From Bacteroidaceae bacterium (GTDB taxonomy: Bacteria > Bacteroidota > Bacteroidia > Bacteroidales > Bacteroidaceae), in assembly GCA_024688885.1 (NCBI GenBank), contig JAILDV010000046.1, positions 29,141 to 93,140 on the forward strand: 64,000 bases of DNA, written 5' to 3'. The position numbers and the translations under genes were made by a program. The notes under the pieces are model-generated. The model saw only the letters and a list, made by a program, of their open reading frames with translations, did not search any database and was not told the DNA's origin. Positions within the stretch are counted from its first letter, which is position 1, and each line of letters begins with the position of its first letter. Below are positions 41,575 through 50,876 of the stretch, one piece after another.

Positions 41575-43050
41575 TTATAGCCCGAATATTCTTAAAACAT
41601 CGTTCAGCTGTGCCAGTACCATGAGTGCCAGCAGCAAGTACATGCCGAAATACTGCACCACTAACAGGAAATTGTCATTCAGACGCTTGCCTGTGAGGAG
41701 CTCGAAAGTGGCAAAAAGTGCATGCCCGCCATCGAGTGCAGGAATAGGCAATACATTGACAAAGCCTAACGCAATGGAGAGGAAGGCGGTGAGCAACCAG
41801 AAGCGTTGCCAGTTCCATGCATCGGGGAAAATATTGCCAATGCTGATGAAGCCACCCACTTGTCGTGCTCCCTTCTTCGTGAAGATGTATTTCATCTGAT
41901 CAGCATAGCTGGTCAATGTGTTCCAACCATATTTCACACCTGCCGGGAATGACTCCAGAAATCCGTATGACTTGGTCGTGATGTTGTCTTGATAAGGCAT
42001 GGCATTGGCAAAGCCTAACGTGAATTCGGGTGTGAGGGTCACTTTCTTGGTGACGGAATCATTCAATACCAATGTGATTTGACGTGCCTTGAGGCTGTCG
42101 CCAAAGTTTGCTTTCTCTGGCAGAGCCTTCTGCAAAGCGATGAGGGCATTCTGAAAGTCGTTGAAGTCTTCTACCTGAATGCCGTTGACTGAACAAATCT
42201 TGTCTGTCTTTTTCAGTCCCATATCCTCGGCAGGTGACCCTGGGATGATGCTGTCAATGGCAAGCGGTGCCCGCATGGCAGCATAGAGCGGCTGCTCTAT
42301 CATGTCGAGTAAGGACAACTCCTTGGGCATGTTGATGACCACTTCCTTGCCTTCTCGCAAGATGGTTACGGTCTTGGCATTGGACATGCTCTGCAACACG
42401 GATGTGCTCCACGATTCCACCTGCTCGTCATCAGTCTTGATAATGATGTCACCATCGCGGAAACCATCAGCCTTTGCCTGTTCTGAAAACTTCATTCCAT
42501 ACGTCATGTCTTCACTCTTCACGAAGCTTTCACCCCATGTGAACAACACCATGGCATAGATGACAAAGGCGGTGATGAAGTTCATGATGATGCCACCCAA
42601 CATGATGATGAGACGTTGCCATGCAGGGTGGGTGCGGAACTCCCATTTCTCACCCTTCACGTCTTCATTCTTGATGATGATGTTCTTCATCAGCTGTGGT
42701 AACTGTTTCCAAAAACTCTTCTGGCTGTCGTTTTCGTTGAAGGAAGACTCGTCCACCATGCCCGAAATCTTTACATAGCCACCCAGAGGAATCCAACCGA
42801 TGCCGTATTCCGTGCCTTCGTATTCATATTCACCGTTCTCCTTCTTCTTCGCAGGTGTTTTGCCTGTCAACTTTCGCCACCAATTGCTATAGGTGCTGAA
42901 TAAACTGAATTTCCAATCGAAGAACAGGTAGAACTTTTCCACTCTAACTTTGAAAATCTTTGCTGCAAAGAAGTGTCCTCCCTCGTGTAGGATAATGAGC
43001 AAGGCGAGGGCAATGATGAGTTGCAGCCCTTTGATGAGAATCGTATCCAT
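41575..43050 (-). CDS. rseP: RIP (site-2) metalloprotease RseP
   Basis: 491 aa. An inner-membrane intramembrane protease. The active-site motif HEGGHFFAAK lies in the first membrane segment (residues about 20-30), and the second metal ligand in NVLPIPALDGGH near residue 440. At least four hydrophobic spans are visible, with PDZ-like regions in between (VNGIQVEDFNDFQ, IMNFITAFV preceding). In other bacteria it cleaves anti-sigma factors and signal peptide remnants. It begins one base after dxr, so it is the same transcription unit. Confidence 0.95.
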   Translation of the reverse strand: MDTILIKGLQLIIALALLIILHEGGHFFAAKIFKVRVEKFYLFFDWKFSLFSTYSNWWRKLTGKTPAKKKENGEYEYEGTEYGIGWIPLGGYVKISGMVDESSFNENDSQKSFWKQLPQLMKNIIIKNEDVKGEKWEFRTHPAWQRLIIMLGGIIMNFITAFVIYAMVLFTWGESFVKSEDMTYGMKFSEQAKADGFRDGDIIIKTDDEQVESWSTSVLQSMSNAKTVTILREGKEVVINMPKELSLLDMIEQPLYAAMRAPLAIDSIIPGSPAEDMGLKKTDKICSVNGIQVEDFNDFQNALIALQKALPEKANFGDSLKARQITLVLNDSVTKKVTLTPEFTLGFANAMPYQDNITTKSYGFLESFPAGVKYGWNTLTSYADQMKYIFTKKGARQVGGFISIGNIFPDAWNWQRFWLLTAFLSIALGFVNVLPIPALDGGHALFATFELLTGKRLNDNFLLVVQYFGMYLLLALMVLAQLNDVLRIFGL

Positions 43051-44193
43051 TTATAATAATGTGGAAGCGTACTGTCTCGCTTCTTTATCTGTTTGTAAAT
43101 AGGTTTCTAATGCTGAGTCGGTGGTGAAGTCAATCTTCTCCATCGTCTTTTCTATGATGTCGGCAATCTGTTCAAAGCCAATCTTGTCATCGATGAACGC
43201 ACGGTTTGCCACTTCGTTGGCTGCATTCACGATGCAGGGCATGTTGCCACCTTGATGTAACGCTTCGTATGCCAGATTCAGGCAGCGAAAACGTTCCATG
43301 TCAGGCTTCTCAAACGTCAGGTCTTTCAGGCTGAAGAGGTCGAGCCGCTCACCATTGAGCGTGAGACGCTTCGGATAACTGAATGCATACTGGATGGGCA
43401 GACGCATATCTGGTACACCAAGTTGCGCTTTTACGGCACCGTCTTCAAACTGCACGGCACTGTGGATGACCGACTGTGGATGCACCACCACCTGAATCTG
43501 CTCGGGTTTCACTCCGAAAAGCCAACGGGCTTCAATCACCTCGAAACCTTTGTTCATCAGTGTGGCTGAGTCTATGGTGATTTTTGCACCCATGTTCCAA
43601 GTGGGGTGGGCGAGAGCGTCTGCTTTCGTCACAGTGCGCAGCTGCTCTTTCGTGAAGTGGCGGAATGGTCCTCCACTGCATGTGAGCAGAATCTTGTCAA
43701 TCCTGTTGCCGGGTTCCAAACACTGGAAAATGGCAGAGTGTTCAGAATCTACAGGCAGGATGGGCACTTGATTCTCATTTGCCAGTCGGGTGATGAGGTC
43801 GCCAGCCACAACAAGTGTCTCCTTGTTGGCAAGGGCAATCATCTTCTTTGCCTTGATGGCAGCAATGGTCGGTTCAAGTCCTGCAAATCCCACCATGGAG
43901 GCAAGCACGATATCTACGTTGTCATCCTGCACCACCTGACAAAGTGCTTCTGCACCTGTATATACCTTGATGGGTAGGTCAGCAAGCCCTTCCTTCACTT
44001 TCTCGTAATTGGCTTCTTTGGCGATGACCACCGCTTCAGGGTTGTATTTTCTTGCCTGTTCGATGAGCAGGTCTGCATTGTTGTACGCTGTCAGTACATA
44101 CGCCTCATAGAGGTCGCTATGCTGCCCGATGACGTCCAGCGCTTGTGTGCCAATGCTCCCCGTCGAACCTAAGATGCATATTTTTTTCTTCAT
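43051..44193 (-). CDS. dxr: 1-deoxy-D-xylulose-5-phosphate reductoisomerase
   Basis: 380 aa. Dxr (IspC) makes 2-C-methyl-D-erythritol 4-phosphate using NADPH, the committed MEP step. Motifs: ICILGSTGSIGTQALDVI at the start (NADPH), VDSEHSAIFQCL and DSATLMNKGFEVIEA (metal and substrate), and FLGV-equivalent WLFGVKPEQIQVVVHPQS. It overlaps rimM by 4 bp (ATGA-type) and abuts rseP. Confidence 0.97.
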   Translation of the reverse strand: MKKKICILGSTGSIGTQALDVIGQHSDLYEAYVLTAYNNADLLIEQARKYNPEAVVIAKEANYEKVKEGLADLPIKVYTGAEALCQVVQDDNVDIVLASMVGFAGLEPTIAAIKAKKMIALANKETLVVAGDLITRLANENQVPILPVDSEHSAIFQCLEPGNRIDKILLTCSGGPFRHFTKEQLRTVTKADALAHPTWNMGAKITIDSATLMNKGFEVIEARWLFGVKPEQIQVVVHPQSVIHSAVQFEDGAVKAQLGVPDMRLPIQYAFSYPKRLTLNGERLDLFSLKDLTFEKPDMERFRCLNLAYEALHQGGNMPCIVNAANEVANRAFIDDKIGFEQIADIIEKTMEKIDFTTDSALETYLQTDKEARQYASTLL

Positions 44194-44714
44194 AAGTCTA
44201 ATAATCCCAATGGCAAATCCATCACCATTGTCTTTTCTTCTTGTTTGATTTCTGCGATGAACTCTTCATGAGCAGGTATCATCACTTCGCTACCATCAGG
44301 ACGCTGCACAATGAAGAGCCAATTGTCCGTGTTGTCGTCAATGTCGCTGATGGTGCCAATCTCGTTACCGCTGTCGCCGTCAATCATGCGGAAGCCGATG
44401 AAATAATGGAGAGAAACTTCGTCCTCATCCAGTTCTTCTTGATACTTCTTTTCGAGATAGACGTTGCTGTTCACAAGAAACTGCACAGCATCGGCACTGT
44501 CCAAGTCTTCCAGCTTCATGATGGCGGTGGAATCGCTGCGGAAACGGTATTCCTCGATGAAGAAGGGGGTGAGGATGCCATCGACCTCGCAGATGATGTA
44601 GTCGCTGTCGGCACGGTCCCACACATCATCGGTGAACTGAAAGTTGATTTCCCCCTTCAGTCCGTGGGTCTTGCCCATCCTGCCTATCTGATATACGTCT
44701 TCTTGTCTGATCAT
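44190..44714 (-). CDS. rimM: 16S rRNA processing protein RimM
   Basis: 174 aa. RimM binds ribosomal protein S19 and helps mature the 30S head. The N-terminal RimM domain starts with YQIGRMGKTHGLKGEINFQF, and the C-terminal PRC-barrel-like part holds IGTISDIDDN and VMIPAHEEFI. It overlaps murA and dxr by 4 bp on each side, so all three are translationally coupled. Confidence 0.95.
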   Translation of the reverse strand: MIRQEDVYQIGRMGKTHGLKGEINFQFTDDVWDRADSDYIICEVDGILTPFFIEEYRFRSDSTAIMKLEDLDSADAVQFLVNSNVYLEKKYQEELDEDEVSLHYFIGFRMIDGDSGNEIGTISDIDDNTDNWLFIVQRPDGSEVMIPAHEEFIAEIKQEEKTMVMDLPLGLLDL

Positions 44715-46018
44715 TGGATTCTCTTGATGGCTGCACCGAGTGCGGTCAATCTGCCTTCGATGTCTTCGTAGCCTCGGTCAATCTGCTCAATATTGCTGAT
44801 CATGCTCACTCCATTGGCAGACATGGCTGCAATGAGCAAGGCGATGCCTGCACGGATGTCGGGACTTGACATTTTGGAACCACGCAGCTTCATCTGATTG
44901 TCATGTCCGACAACCACTGCTCGGTGAGGGTCGCACAGGATAATCTGAGCACCCATATCAATGAGTTTGTCAACGAAAAAGAGACGGCTCTCAAACATCT
45001 TCTGGTGAATCAGTACAGAGCCTTTTGCCTGTGTGGCAACTACGAGCATGATGCTGAGAAGGTCAGGTGTGAGTCCTGGCCATGGTGCGTCAGCTATCGA
45101 CATGGTGCTACCATCCATAAAGGAGGAAACTTCGTAGTGCAGATGCTCAGGGATGTGAATGTCATCACCGACACGTTCGATAGTGATGCCTAGACGTCGG
45201 AAAGCCTGAGGAATGATGCCAAGGTTCTCGTAGCCGACATTTTTGATAGTGATGTCACTACCGGTCATGGCTGCCATACCGATGAAGGAACCCACCTCAA
45301 TCATGTCGGGCAGGATGGTGTGGTCGGTGCCGTGCAGTTCGCTCACGCCCTCGATGGTCAACAAGTTGGAACTGATGCCTGAAATCTTGGCGCCCATGGC
45401 ATTGAGCATCTTGCAGAGTTGCTGGATGTATGGTTCGCAGGCTGCATTGTAGATGGTTGTAGTGCCCTTTGCCAAGACTGCTGTCATAATGATGTTGGCA
45501 GTACCTGTCACACTGGCTTCATCCAGCAACATGTAAGTGCCTTGAAGTTCGTTGGCATCAATCTCATAAACACCGCGCTCGACACAGTAATTGAACTTGG
45601 CTCCCAACTCTTGAATGCCCAGAAAGTGTGTGTCCAATCGACGACGACCAATCTGGTCACCTCCGGGTTTAGCCACGCATGCCTTGTGGAAACGTGCCAA
45701 CAGAGGACCAAGTACAAGAATGCTGCCACGCAAGGCTTGACAACGTTGTACAAACTCTTGACCACCCAAATACTCCATGTCAAGATGGTCGGCTTGGAAT
45801 TGCCATGCGTGGTCACCCAAGTCTGTCACACGCACACCCATCTTGCTGAGCAAACTGATGAGGTTGTTGACATCGAGAATGTTGGGGACATTTCGTATGA
45901 TGACTGGCTCAGAGGTGAGCAAGATGGCTGAGATGACCTCCAATGCCTCGTTTTTTGCACCTTGAGGGGTAATCTCACCATGCAGTTTGTGCCCGCCTTC
46001 GATGATGAAAGATGCCAT
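44711..46018 (-). CDS. murA: UDP-N-acetylglucosamine 1-carboxyvinyltransferase with Asp at the fosfomycin site
   Basis: 435 aa from the ATG at 46016-46018; a longer frame starts 84 bases upstream, inside the DUF4290 gene, and its residues do not look conserved. MurA adds enolpyruvate to UDP-GlcNAc, the first committed peptidoglycan step, in the cytoplasm. EPSP-synthase-type repeats are evident (GGHKLHGEITPQGAKNEALE, GAKISGISSNLLTIEG). The usual catalytic Cys (Cys 115 in E. coli) is replaced by Asp 121 in KPGGDQIGRR, a change known to give intrinsic fosfomycin resistance. Confidence 0.95.
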   Translation of the reverse strand: MASFIIEGGHKLHGEITPQGAKNEALEVISAILLTSEPVIIRNVPNILDVNNLISLLSKMGVRVTDLGDHAWQFQADHLDMEYLGGQEFVQRCQALRGSILVLGPLLARFHKACVAKPGGDQIGRRRLDTHFLGIQELGAKFNYCVERGVYEIDANELQGTYMLLDEASVTGTANIIMTAVLAKGTTTIYNAACEPYIQQLCKMLNAMGAKISGISSNLLTIEGVSELHGTDHTILPDMIEVGSFIGMAAMTGSDITIKNVGYENLGIIPQAFRRLGITIERVGDDIHIPEHLHYEVSSFMDGSTMSIADAPWPGLTPDLLSIMLVVATQAKGSVLIHQKMFESRLFFVDKLIDMGAQIILCDPHRAVVVGHDNQMKLRGSKMSSPDIRAGIALLIAAMSANGVSMISNIEQIDRGYEDIEGRLTALGAAIKRIQ

Positions 46019-46019
46019 A

Positions 46020-46616
46020 TTATTTCTTCTTTTTCTTCTTGAGACTGGTAGCGACACGCGTGCTGAGCAATTCACCGTCACTGATGAGCGGTTGGCGGTC
46101 AATGTCTAACTGTATCTTCCCGTCAGTGTATTGCGCCATGTCGTCAGCCACCTTTTCATCGCTCATGGAATCAGTGCTCCAGTTGGAGAGGTCACGTTTC
46201 ATGTGGTTAGCCACCATCATGGCTAAATCGTCACGCTGTTGTCCTGCTTCCATTGTGGCGAGATGCTCTGTGAACTGTTCCACAATGGTGCCGTAATTGC
46301 GTTTTTTGATGCGATGTTGAGGATAAACCAGTCGGTCTGGACGTGCTTCTTCGTCATCCATACGCTCAATGTCGACAGGATAATCAATGTCCAGTTCGTA
46401 TTGTGACATGGCTGCAAGATGATTCCACAGCTTCTTCTGGAAATCTTCTCTGTCTGATGTCTGTTCAGCCATGTTGGCCATGGTGCTGATGATGGTTTGA
46501 GCACACCGCATCCGCTCGCTCTTGTCAGCAATGGTCTTGCAGTGTTCCACCATCTGTTGTACTCCACGCCCATATTCGGGCATGATGAGTTTTTCTCTTT
46601 TTGTATTGTAGTCCAT
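46020..46616 (-). CDS. DUF4290 family protein
   Basis: 198 aa. Typical start MDYNTKREKLIMPEYGRGVQ, helical N-terminal two-thirds (CKTIADKSERMRCAQTIIST, LWNHLAAMSQYELDIDYP), then a basic tail ending in six Lys. DUF4290 is Bacteroidetes-specific and usually sits by murA, as here (1 bp gap). No membrane segment or catalytic motif is seen. Function unknown. Confidence 0.88.
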   Translation of the reverse strand: MDYNTKREKLIMPEYGRGVQQMVEHCKTIADKSERMRCAQTIISTMANMAEQTSDREDFQKKLWNHLAAMSQYELDIDYPVDIERMDDEEARPDRLVYPQHRIKKRNYGTIVEQFTEHLATMEAGQQRDDLAMMVANHMKRDLSNWSTDSMSDEKVADDMAQYTDGKIQLDIDRQPLISDGELLSTRVATSLKKKKKK

Positions 46617-47339
46617 TTATAATAATTTCTTTGCTACGGTTGCTTGAAAATCTTTCAGGTAGTTTGGCTCAAAATACGCCACATCTTCAAACTCTTCACG
46701 TAAGAACCTTTTTTCAGCCAACGGAGACATGTACTTGGCAAGCAAGGGAACCCCATCGAAGAAATGGGCATTCGGATGCTGAAGGATGGTTTTGCATTTT
46801 TCAGCGCCATTGCCAAAGAAATAAACAGGATGCTCGTTTAGATGTTGCTCGAATGAGTGCTCGTCGATGACAACTGGCTGTGTAGGCATGACAGTCTTTA
46901 ATGCCCGTGTGTACAAAGCTGTGTAAACTTCCATTCGACGTGCATCGAGCATGGGACAGAGCAATGCATCTTCAGGCAGGTCGTCATGCACCAATAAGAT
47001 GGGTACACATTGTATTTCCAATGTGGGTACTGCAATGAGTTTGAGGTTTCTTCCGTATGCTACACCTTTTGCCATCGATGCGCCAATGCGTAAACCGGTG
47101 TAACTGCCAGGACCGGCACTCACAGCCACGGCATCGAATGGGATGGCGTGGTTGTCTGTGAATGAAAGGGCTTCGTCCACCATCGTGCCGAGGATGGACG
47201 CGTGGTTTGTTCCCTTTTCTTGCTTAGGCTCCTCTCCTTCTTTCGGCAGGTTGTCTGTCTGAAAGATGATGGCGCTATCCTGACTCACCGCCACGCTGCA
47301 TAAGTCTGTTGCAGTCTCAATATGTAAAATTACTGACAT
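46617..47339 (-). CDS. tsaB: tRNA threonylcarbamoyladenosine biosynthesis protein TsaB
   Basis: 240 aa from the ATG at 47337-47339; the upstream extension overlaps the promoter and is not credible. TsaB forms a complex with TsaD and TsaE to make t6A37 in tRNAs. The actin-like fold is recognisable: HIETATDLCSVAVSQ at the start and AVSAGPGSYTGLRIGASMAKG near residue 75. It directly abuts the DUF4290 gene and heads the long leftward operon (promoter at 47369-47376). Confidence 0.93.
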   Translation of the reverse strand: MSVILHIETATDLCSVAVSQDSAIIFQTDNLPKEGEEPKQEKGTNHASILGTMVDEALSFTDNHAIPFDAVAVSAGPGSYTGLRIGASMAKGVAYGRNLKLIAVPTLEIQCVPILLVHDDLPEDALLCPMLDARRMEVYTALYTRALKTVMPTQPVVIDEHSFEQHLNEHPVYFFGNGAEKCKTILQHPNAHFFDGVPLLAKYMSPLAEKRFLREEFEDVAYFEPNYLKDFQATVAKKLL

Positions 47340-47368
47340 CTGATGTCCACATAGATATAAAATATGTG

Positions 47369-47376
47369 CAAAGGTA
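47369..47376 (-). promoter_or_regulatory. -7 box for tsaB operon
   Basis: Minus-strand TACCTTTG, 29 bp upstream of tsaB, divergent from the yicC promoter. Confidence 0.6.
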
Positions 47377-47384
47377 CGAAAAAG

Positions 47385-47416
47385 TTGCCAATTGTCAATT
47401 AAAATCATTACTTTTG
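47385..47416 (+). promoter_or_regulatory. yicC promoter
   Basis: -33 TTG (47385-47387), 21 bp spacer, -7 TACTTTTG (47409-47416), 23 bp before the yicC ATG. Confidence 0.65.
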
Positions 47417-47439
47417 CACGAAAATTAACAAACTATATC

Positions 47440-48315
47440 ATGATACAATCAATGACAGGCTACGGCAAGTGCGTCGTGGCGTATAATGGAAAGAAGATTC
47501 ATGCAGAGGTGAAGTCGCTGAATAGCAAGGCACTTGACATGACGGCACGTATTGCCACTATCTATCGTGAGAAAGAGATGGAAATACGCCAAATCATTCA
47601 ACAGAAATTGGAACGCGGCAAGGTGGATTTTGTACTTTGGATTGAGAAAGATGAGGCTTCACAGGCAGCCCCTCTCAACATGGCGTTGGTGCGTTCTTAT
47701 AAGCAGCAAATTGAGCAGATGCAGAAAGATTTGTCTCTTCCTCAGCCTGTGGATTGGTATGGAACATTGCTCCGCCTTCCTGATGTGTTTACACATACCG
47801 AAGTGGAAGAACTCTCAGAGGAGGAGTGGAGCGCAGCCCGTCAAGCAGTGGAAGGTGCTGTCGATGAACTGGTGGCTTTCCGCAAACAGGAAGGACTTGC
47901 TTTGGCAAAGAAATTTCAGGAAAAGATTGACAATATCGCCTCATTACTTGCTTCCATCGAGCCATACGAGAAGGAACGTACCGAGAAGATTCGTCAGCGT
48001 ATTCAAGATGCATTAGAACAATATATCGGCGTTGATTACGACAAAAACCGCCTTGAGCAGGAGATGATTTACTATATAGAGAAACTTGACATCTCCGAGG
48101 AGAAACAGCGTCTTACCAATCACCTCCACTACTTCATTGAGACCATGAAAGAAGGACATGGACAGGGAAAGAAACTGGGTTTCATCGCTCAGGAAATGGG
48201 ACGAGAAATCAACACCACAGGCTCAAAGTCCAATCAGGCGGAGATGCAAAACATCGTGGTGAAGATGAAAGACGAGCTTGAACAGATAAAGGAACAGGTG
48301 CTCAATGTAATGTAA
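47440..48315 (+). CDS. yicC: YicC/YloC family endoribonuclease
   Basis: 291 aa from the ATG at 47440 (an upstream in-frame codon lies within the promoter). Starts with the family hallmark MIQSMTGYGK and continues EVKSLNSKALDMTARI; C-terminal HFIETMKEGHGQGKKLGFIAQEMGREINTTGSKSNQAE-like block (key pieces LGFIAQEMGREINT, KSNQAE). YicC proteins are recently recognised RNases affecting small RNAs in E. coli. gmk follows after 2 bp, a pairing common in bacteria. Confidence 0.93.
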   Translation: MIQSMTGYGKCVVAYNGKKIHAEVKSLNSKALDMTARIATIYREKEMEIRQIIQQKLERGKVDFVLWIEKDEASQAAPLNMALVRSYKQQIEQMQKDLSLPQPVDWYGTLLRLPDVFTHTEVEELSEEEWSAARQAVEGAVDELVAFRKQEGLALAKKFQEKIDNIASLLASIEPYEKERTEKIRQRIQDALEQYIGVDYDKNRLEQEMIYYIEKLDISEEKQRLTNHLHYFIETMKEGHGQGKKLGFIAQEMGREINTTGSKSNQAEMQNIVVKMKDELEQIKEQVLNVM

Positions 48316-48317
48316 GT

Positions 48318-48896
48318 ATGGAAGGAAAACTGATTATTTTTGCCGCTCCATCAGGATCGGGTAAGTCAACAATCATCAATAGTATAATGGCAGATGGAGG
48401 TGCAGAAGAACTTGATCTCCATTTCTCTATTTCTGCCACGTCACGCGCTCCCCGCGGCGAGGAGAAGAATGGTGTGGAATATTTCTTTCTTACACCTGAA
48501 GAGTTCCGTCAGAAGATTGCCAATGACGAGTTTGTCGAGTACGAAGAGGTATATACCGACAAGTTTTATGGTACTTTGAAGTCACAGGTGGATAAGCAGT
48601 TGGCTAGTGGAGAGAATGTTGTTTTCGATGTGGATGTAAATGGTGCCATGAACATCAAGAAACTCTATGGCAAACGTGCCCTTTCCATCTTTATCCAACC
48701 ACCTAGTATTGAAGAACTTCGTAGTCGCTTGGAGAAACGGGCGACTGATGCTCCAGAGGTGATTGCCCAGCGTGTCGAGCGTGCCAAGTATGAACTTGAG
48801 CAAGCAGAACATTTTGATGAGGTGGTCATCAATGATAACCTTGAGGTTGCAAAAGTGGAGGCTCGTGCCTTGGTGGAGGATTTCTTGGCAGATTAG
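48318..48896 (+). CDS. gmk: Guanylate kinase
   Basis: 192 aa. Phosphorylates GMP with ATP in the cytoplasm. Walker A IFAAPSGSGKSTII, then SATSRAPRGEEKNGVEYFFL (GMP binding) and DVDVNGAMNIKK are all in place. The starting ATG is 2 bp after the yicC stop. A strong terminator follows (48911-48950). Confidence 0.97.
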   Translation: MEGKLIIFAAPSGSGKSTIINSIMADGGAEELDLHFSISATSRAPRGEEKNGVEYFFLTPEEFRQKIANDEFVEYEEVYTDKFYGTLKSQVDKQLASGENVVFDVDVNGAMNIKKLYGKRALSIFIQPPSIEELRSRLEKRATDAPEVIAQRVERAKYELEQAEHFDEVVINDNLEVAKVEARALVEDFLAD

Positions 48897-48910
48897 AATA
48901 CAAAAGCAAT

Positions 48911-48950
48911 AAAAAGAGGGACACCCCGATGAAAGGGTGTCCCTCTTTTT
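48911..48950. terminator. Bidirectional terminator between gmk and nagB
   Basis: AAAAAGAGGGACACCC (48911-48926) and GGGTGTCCCTCTTTTT (48935-48950) form a perfect 16 bp stem with T-tracts on both strands, between convergent genes. Confidence 0.92.
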
Positions 48951-48964
48951 ATGTTTATAAGGAT

Positions 48965-49756
48965 TTACAAGTTACCACGCTCTTTGTCAAGATAGTACTT
49001 GTATGTGCCGACTGTCAGCTCGTCGCAAGAGGCCTCGTCACAAACCACGATGGCATGTGGGTGCATCTGCAGCATGGATGAAGTCCACTTGTGGCTGATG
49101 TCACCGTCAATGCAGTGTTTGAGGGCACGTGCCTTGTTGTGACCGCTGCACACGAGAAGCACCTCCTTTGCATCCATCACTGTGCCAATGCCGACAGTCA
49201 AGGCCTGCTTGGGCACAAGGCTGAGGTCATTGTCGAAGAAGCGGCTGTTGGCGTGGATAGTGTCAGTGGTCAGCGTCTTGATGCGGGTGCGTGAAGACAA
49301 CGAACTACCTGGCTCATTGAAAGCGAGGTGTCCATCAGGACCAATACCGCCCATGAAGAGGTCAACGCCACCTGCTTCAGCAATGAGTTCTTCGTAGTGA
49401 TTGCATTCAGCAATGAGGTCTGGAGCATTTCCGTTAAGAATGTGTACGTTCTCGCGCTTGATGTCGATGTGGTTGAAGAAGTTGTTCCACATGAAGCTGT
49501 GATAGCTTTCTGGGTGGTCTTCTGGCAGTTTTACATACTCGTCCATATTGAATGTGATGACATTCTGGAACGAGATCTTACCCGCACTGCACATCTCTAT
49601 CAGATTGCGATACAGACCCAGTGGCGATGAACCAGTGGGACATCCGAGAACGAAAGGCTTCTCGGGTGTTGGGTTCGCTTCGATGATACGATTTGCCACA
49701 TAGTTGGCTGCCCATTTTGAAAGGGAGTCGTAATCGGGTTCAATAATTACTCTCAT
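48965..49756 (-). CDS. nagB: Glucosamine-6-phosphate deaminase
   Basis: 263 aa. Converts glucosamine-6-phosphate to fructose-6-phosphate and ammonia. Matches NagB: LGCPTGSSPLGLYRNLIE, FNMDEYVKLP, the active-site region MGGIGPDGHLAFNEPGSSL and RIKTLTTDTIHANSRFF. Length is normal. It stands alone on the minus strand; no nagA is adjacent. Confidence 0.97.
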   Translation of the reverse strand: MRVIIEPDYDSLSKWAANYVANRIIEANPTPEKPFVLGCPTGSSPLGLYRNLIEMCSAGKISFQNVITFNMDEYVKLPEDHPESYHSFMWNNFFNHIDIKRENVHILNGNAPDLIAECNHYEELIAEAGGVDLFMGGIGPDGHLAFNEPGSSLSSRTRIKTLTTDTIHANSRFFDNDLSLVPKQALTVGIGTVMDAKEVLLVCSGHNKARALKHCIDGDISHKWTSSMLQMHPHAIVVCDEASCDELTVGTYKYYLDKERGNL

Positions 49757-49808
49757 AATTTTGTGTTGTTTTAGTGGTTAATACTAATGTGAATTATAAT
49801 GTTCTATG

Positions 49809-50876
49809 TCATTTGTCCTGTTTGAGGGGATTCCATCCTTGTGCTTTCAGCTCAAACTCGGCACCATCGCGCGTGATGAGTGCGCATCCAAGGCTTTCCT
49901 TCGTAATGTGCCCAATGAGTTTCACACCTTCCATCTGCACAATCTTTTCGTGGTCGGCGATGGGTACAGTGAATAGCAACTCATAGTCTTCTCCTCCGTT
50001 GAGGGCTGCTGTGGTGAGGCTCATATTCAGTTCCTCAGCCATCACTGCAGTTTGGTAGTCGATGGGGATGCGCTCTTCGTAAACGCGGCATCCGCAATGA
50101 CTTTGTGTACAGATGTGCATCAGTTCGGAAGAAAGTCCGTCACTGATATCCATCATGGCGGTTGGTTGAATGCCTGCTTCGCGCAATTGGAGGATGATGT
50201 CTCGTCTTGCTTCAGGCTTCATCTGACGCTCAAGCAGATATTCACGTCCACTGAAGTCTGGTTGTGAAATAGCCATGCGCTCGGCGTCAGTCTTGGCTAT
50301 CTCAATTTGCTTGTAATAGACTTCCTTTTCACGTTCGAGGAGCTGAAAGCCCATATAGGCTGCTCCAAGGTCTCCGCTCACGCAAATGAGGTCGGTTTCT
50401 TTGGCACCATTGCGGTAGATGGCTTTGCCCTGTTCCACTTCTCCGATAGCTGTGATAGAGATGGCAAGTCCGGTACGGGAACTGGTGGTGTCGCCTCCTA
50501 CAATGTCCACGCCATGTGCTTCACATGCCAGTTTCAGTCCATCGTAAAAGTCGTCCATGTCTTCGATGCTGAAACGCTTGCTCAGTGCAAGACTGACAGT
50601 GATTTGCTTCGGCATTCCTCCCATTGCGTAAATGTCGGAGAGATTGACCATCGCCGCTTTATAGCCGAGATGTTTCATGGGCAGGTAGGTCAAGTCGAAA
50701 TGCACTCCTTCCATCAGCAGGTCGGTGGTCACGAGCACATCCTTGTCTTCTCCATATTTCAGCACAGCACAATCATCGCCCACCCCATATTTTGTTTCGG
50801 GGTTCTTCAGTTCAATGTTCTGCGTTAGTCGTTTGATGAGTCCAAACTCACCGAGGGTTGCTATTTCTGTTGCCAT
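49809..50876 (-). CDS. thiL: Thiamine-monophosphate kinase
   Basis: 355 aa. ThiL phosphorylates thiamine monophosphate to the diphosphate. Recognised by GEFGLIKRLTQ, GVGDDCAVLKYG, TTDLLMEGVHFDL and AAMVNLSDIYAMGGMP (metal/ATP region), plus VGGDTTSSRTGLAISITAIG and MMDISDGLSSELMHIC. The start codon directly follows the lpxK stop (adjacent bases), so the two are coupled. Confidence 0.95.
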   Translation of the reverse strand: MATEIATLGEFGLIKRLTQNIELKNPETKYGVGDDCAVLKYGEDKDVLVTTDLLMEGVHFDLTYLPMKHLGYKAAMVNLSDIYAMGGMPKQITVSLALSKRFSIEDMDDFYDGLKLACEAHGVDIVGGDTTSSRTGLAISITAIGEVEQGKAIYRNGAKETDLICVSGDLGAAYMGFQLLEREKEVYYKQIEIAKTDAERMAISQPDFSGREYLLERQMKPEARRDIILQLREAGIQPTAMMDISDGLSSELMHICTQSHCGCRVYEERIPIDYQTAVMAEELNMSLTTAALNGGEDYELLFTVPIADHEKIVQMEGVKLIGHITKESLGCALITRDGAEFELKAQGWNPLKQDK

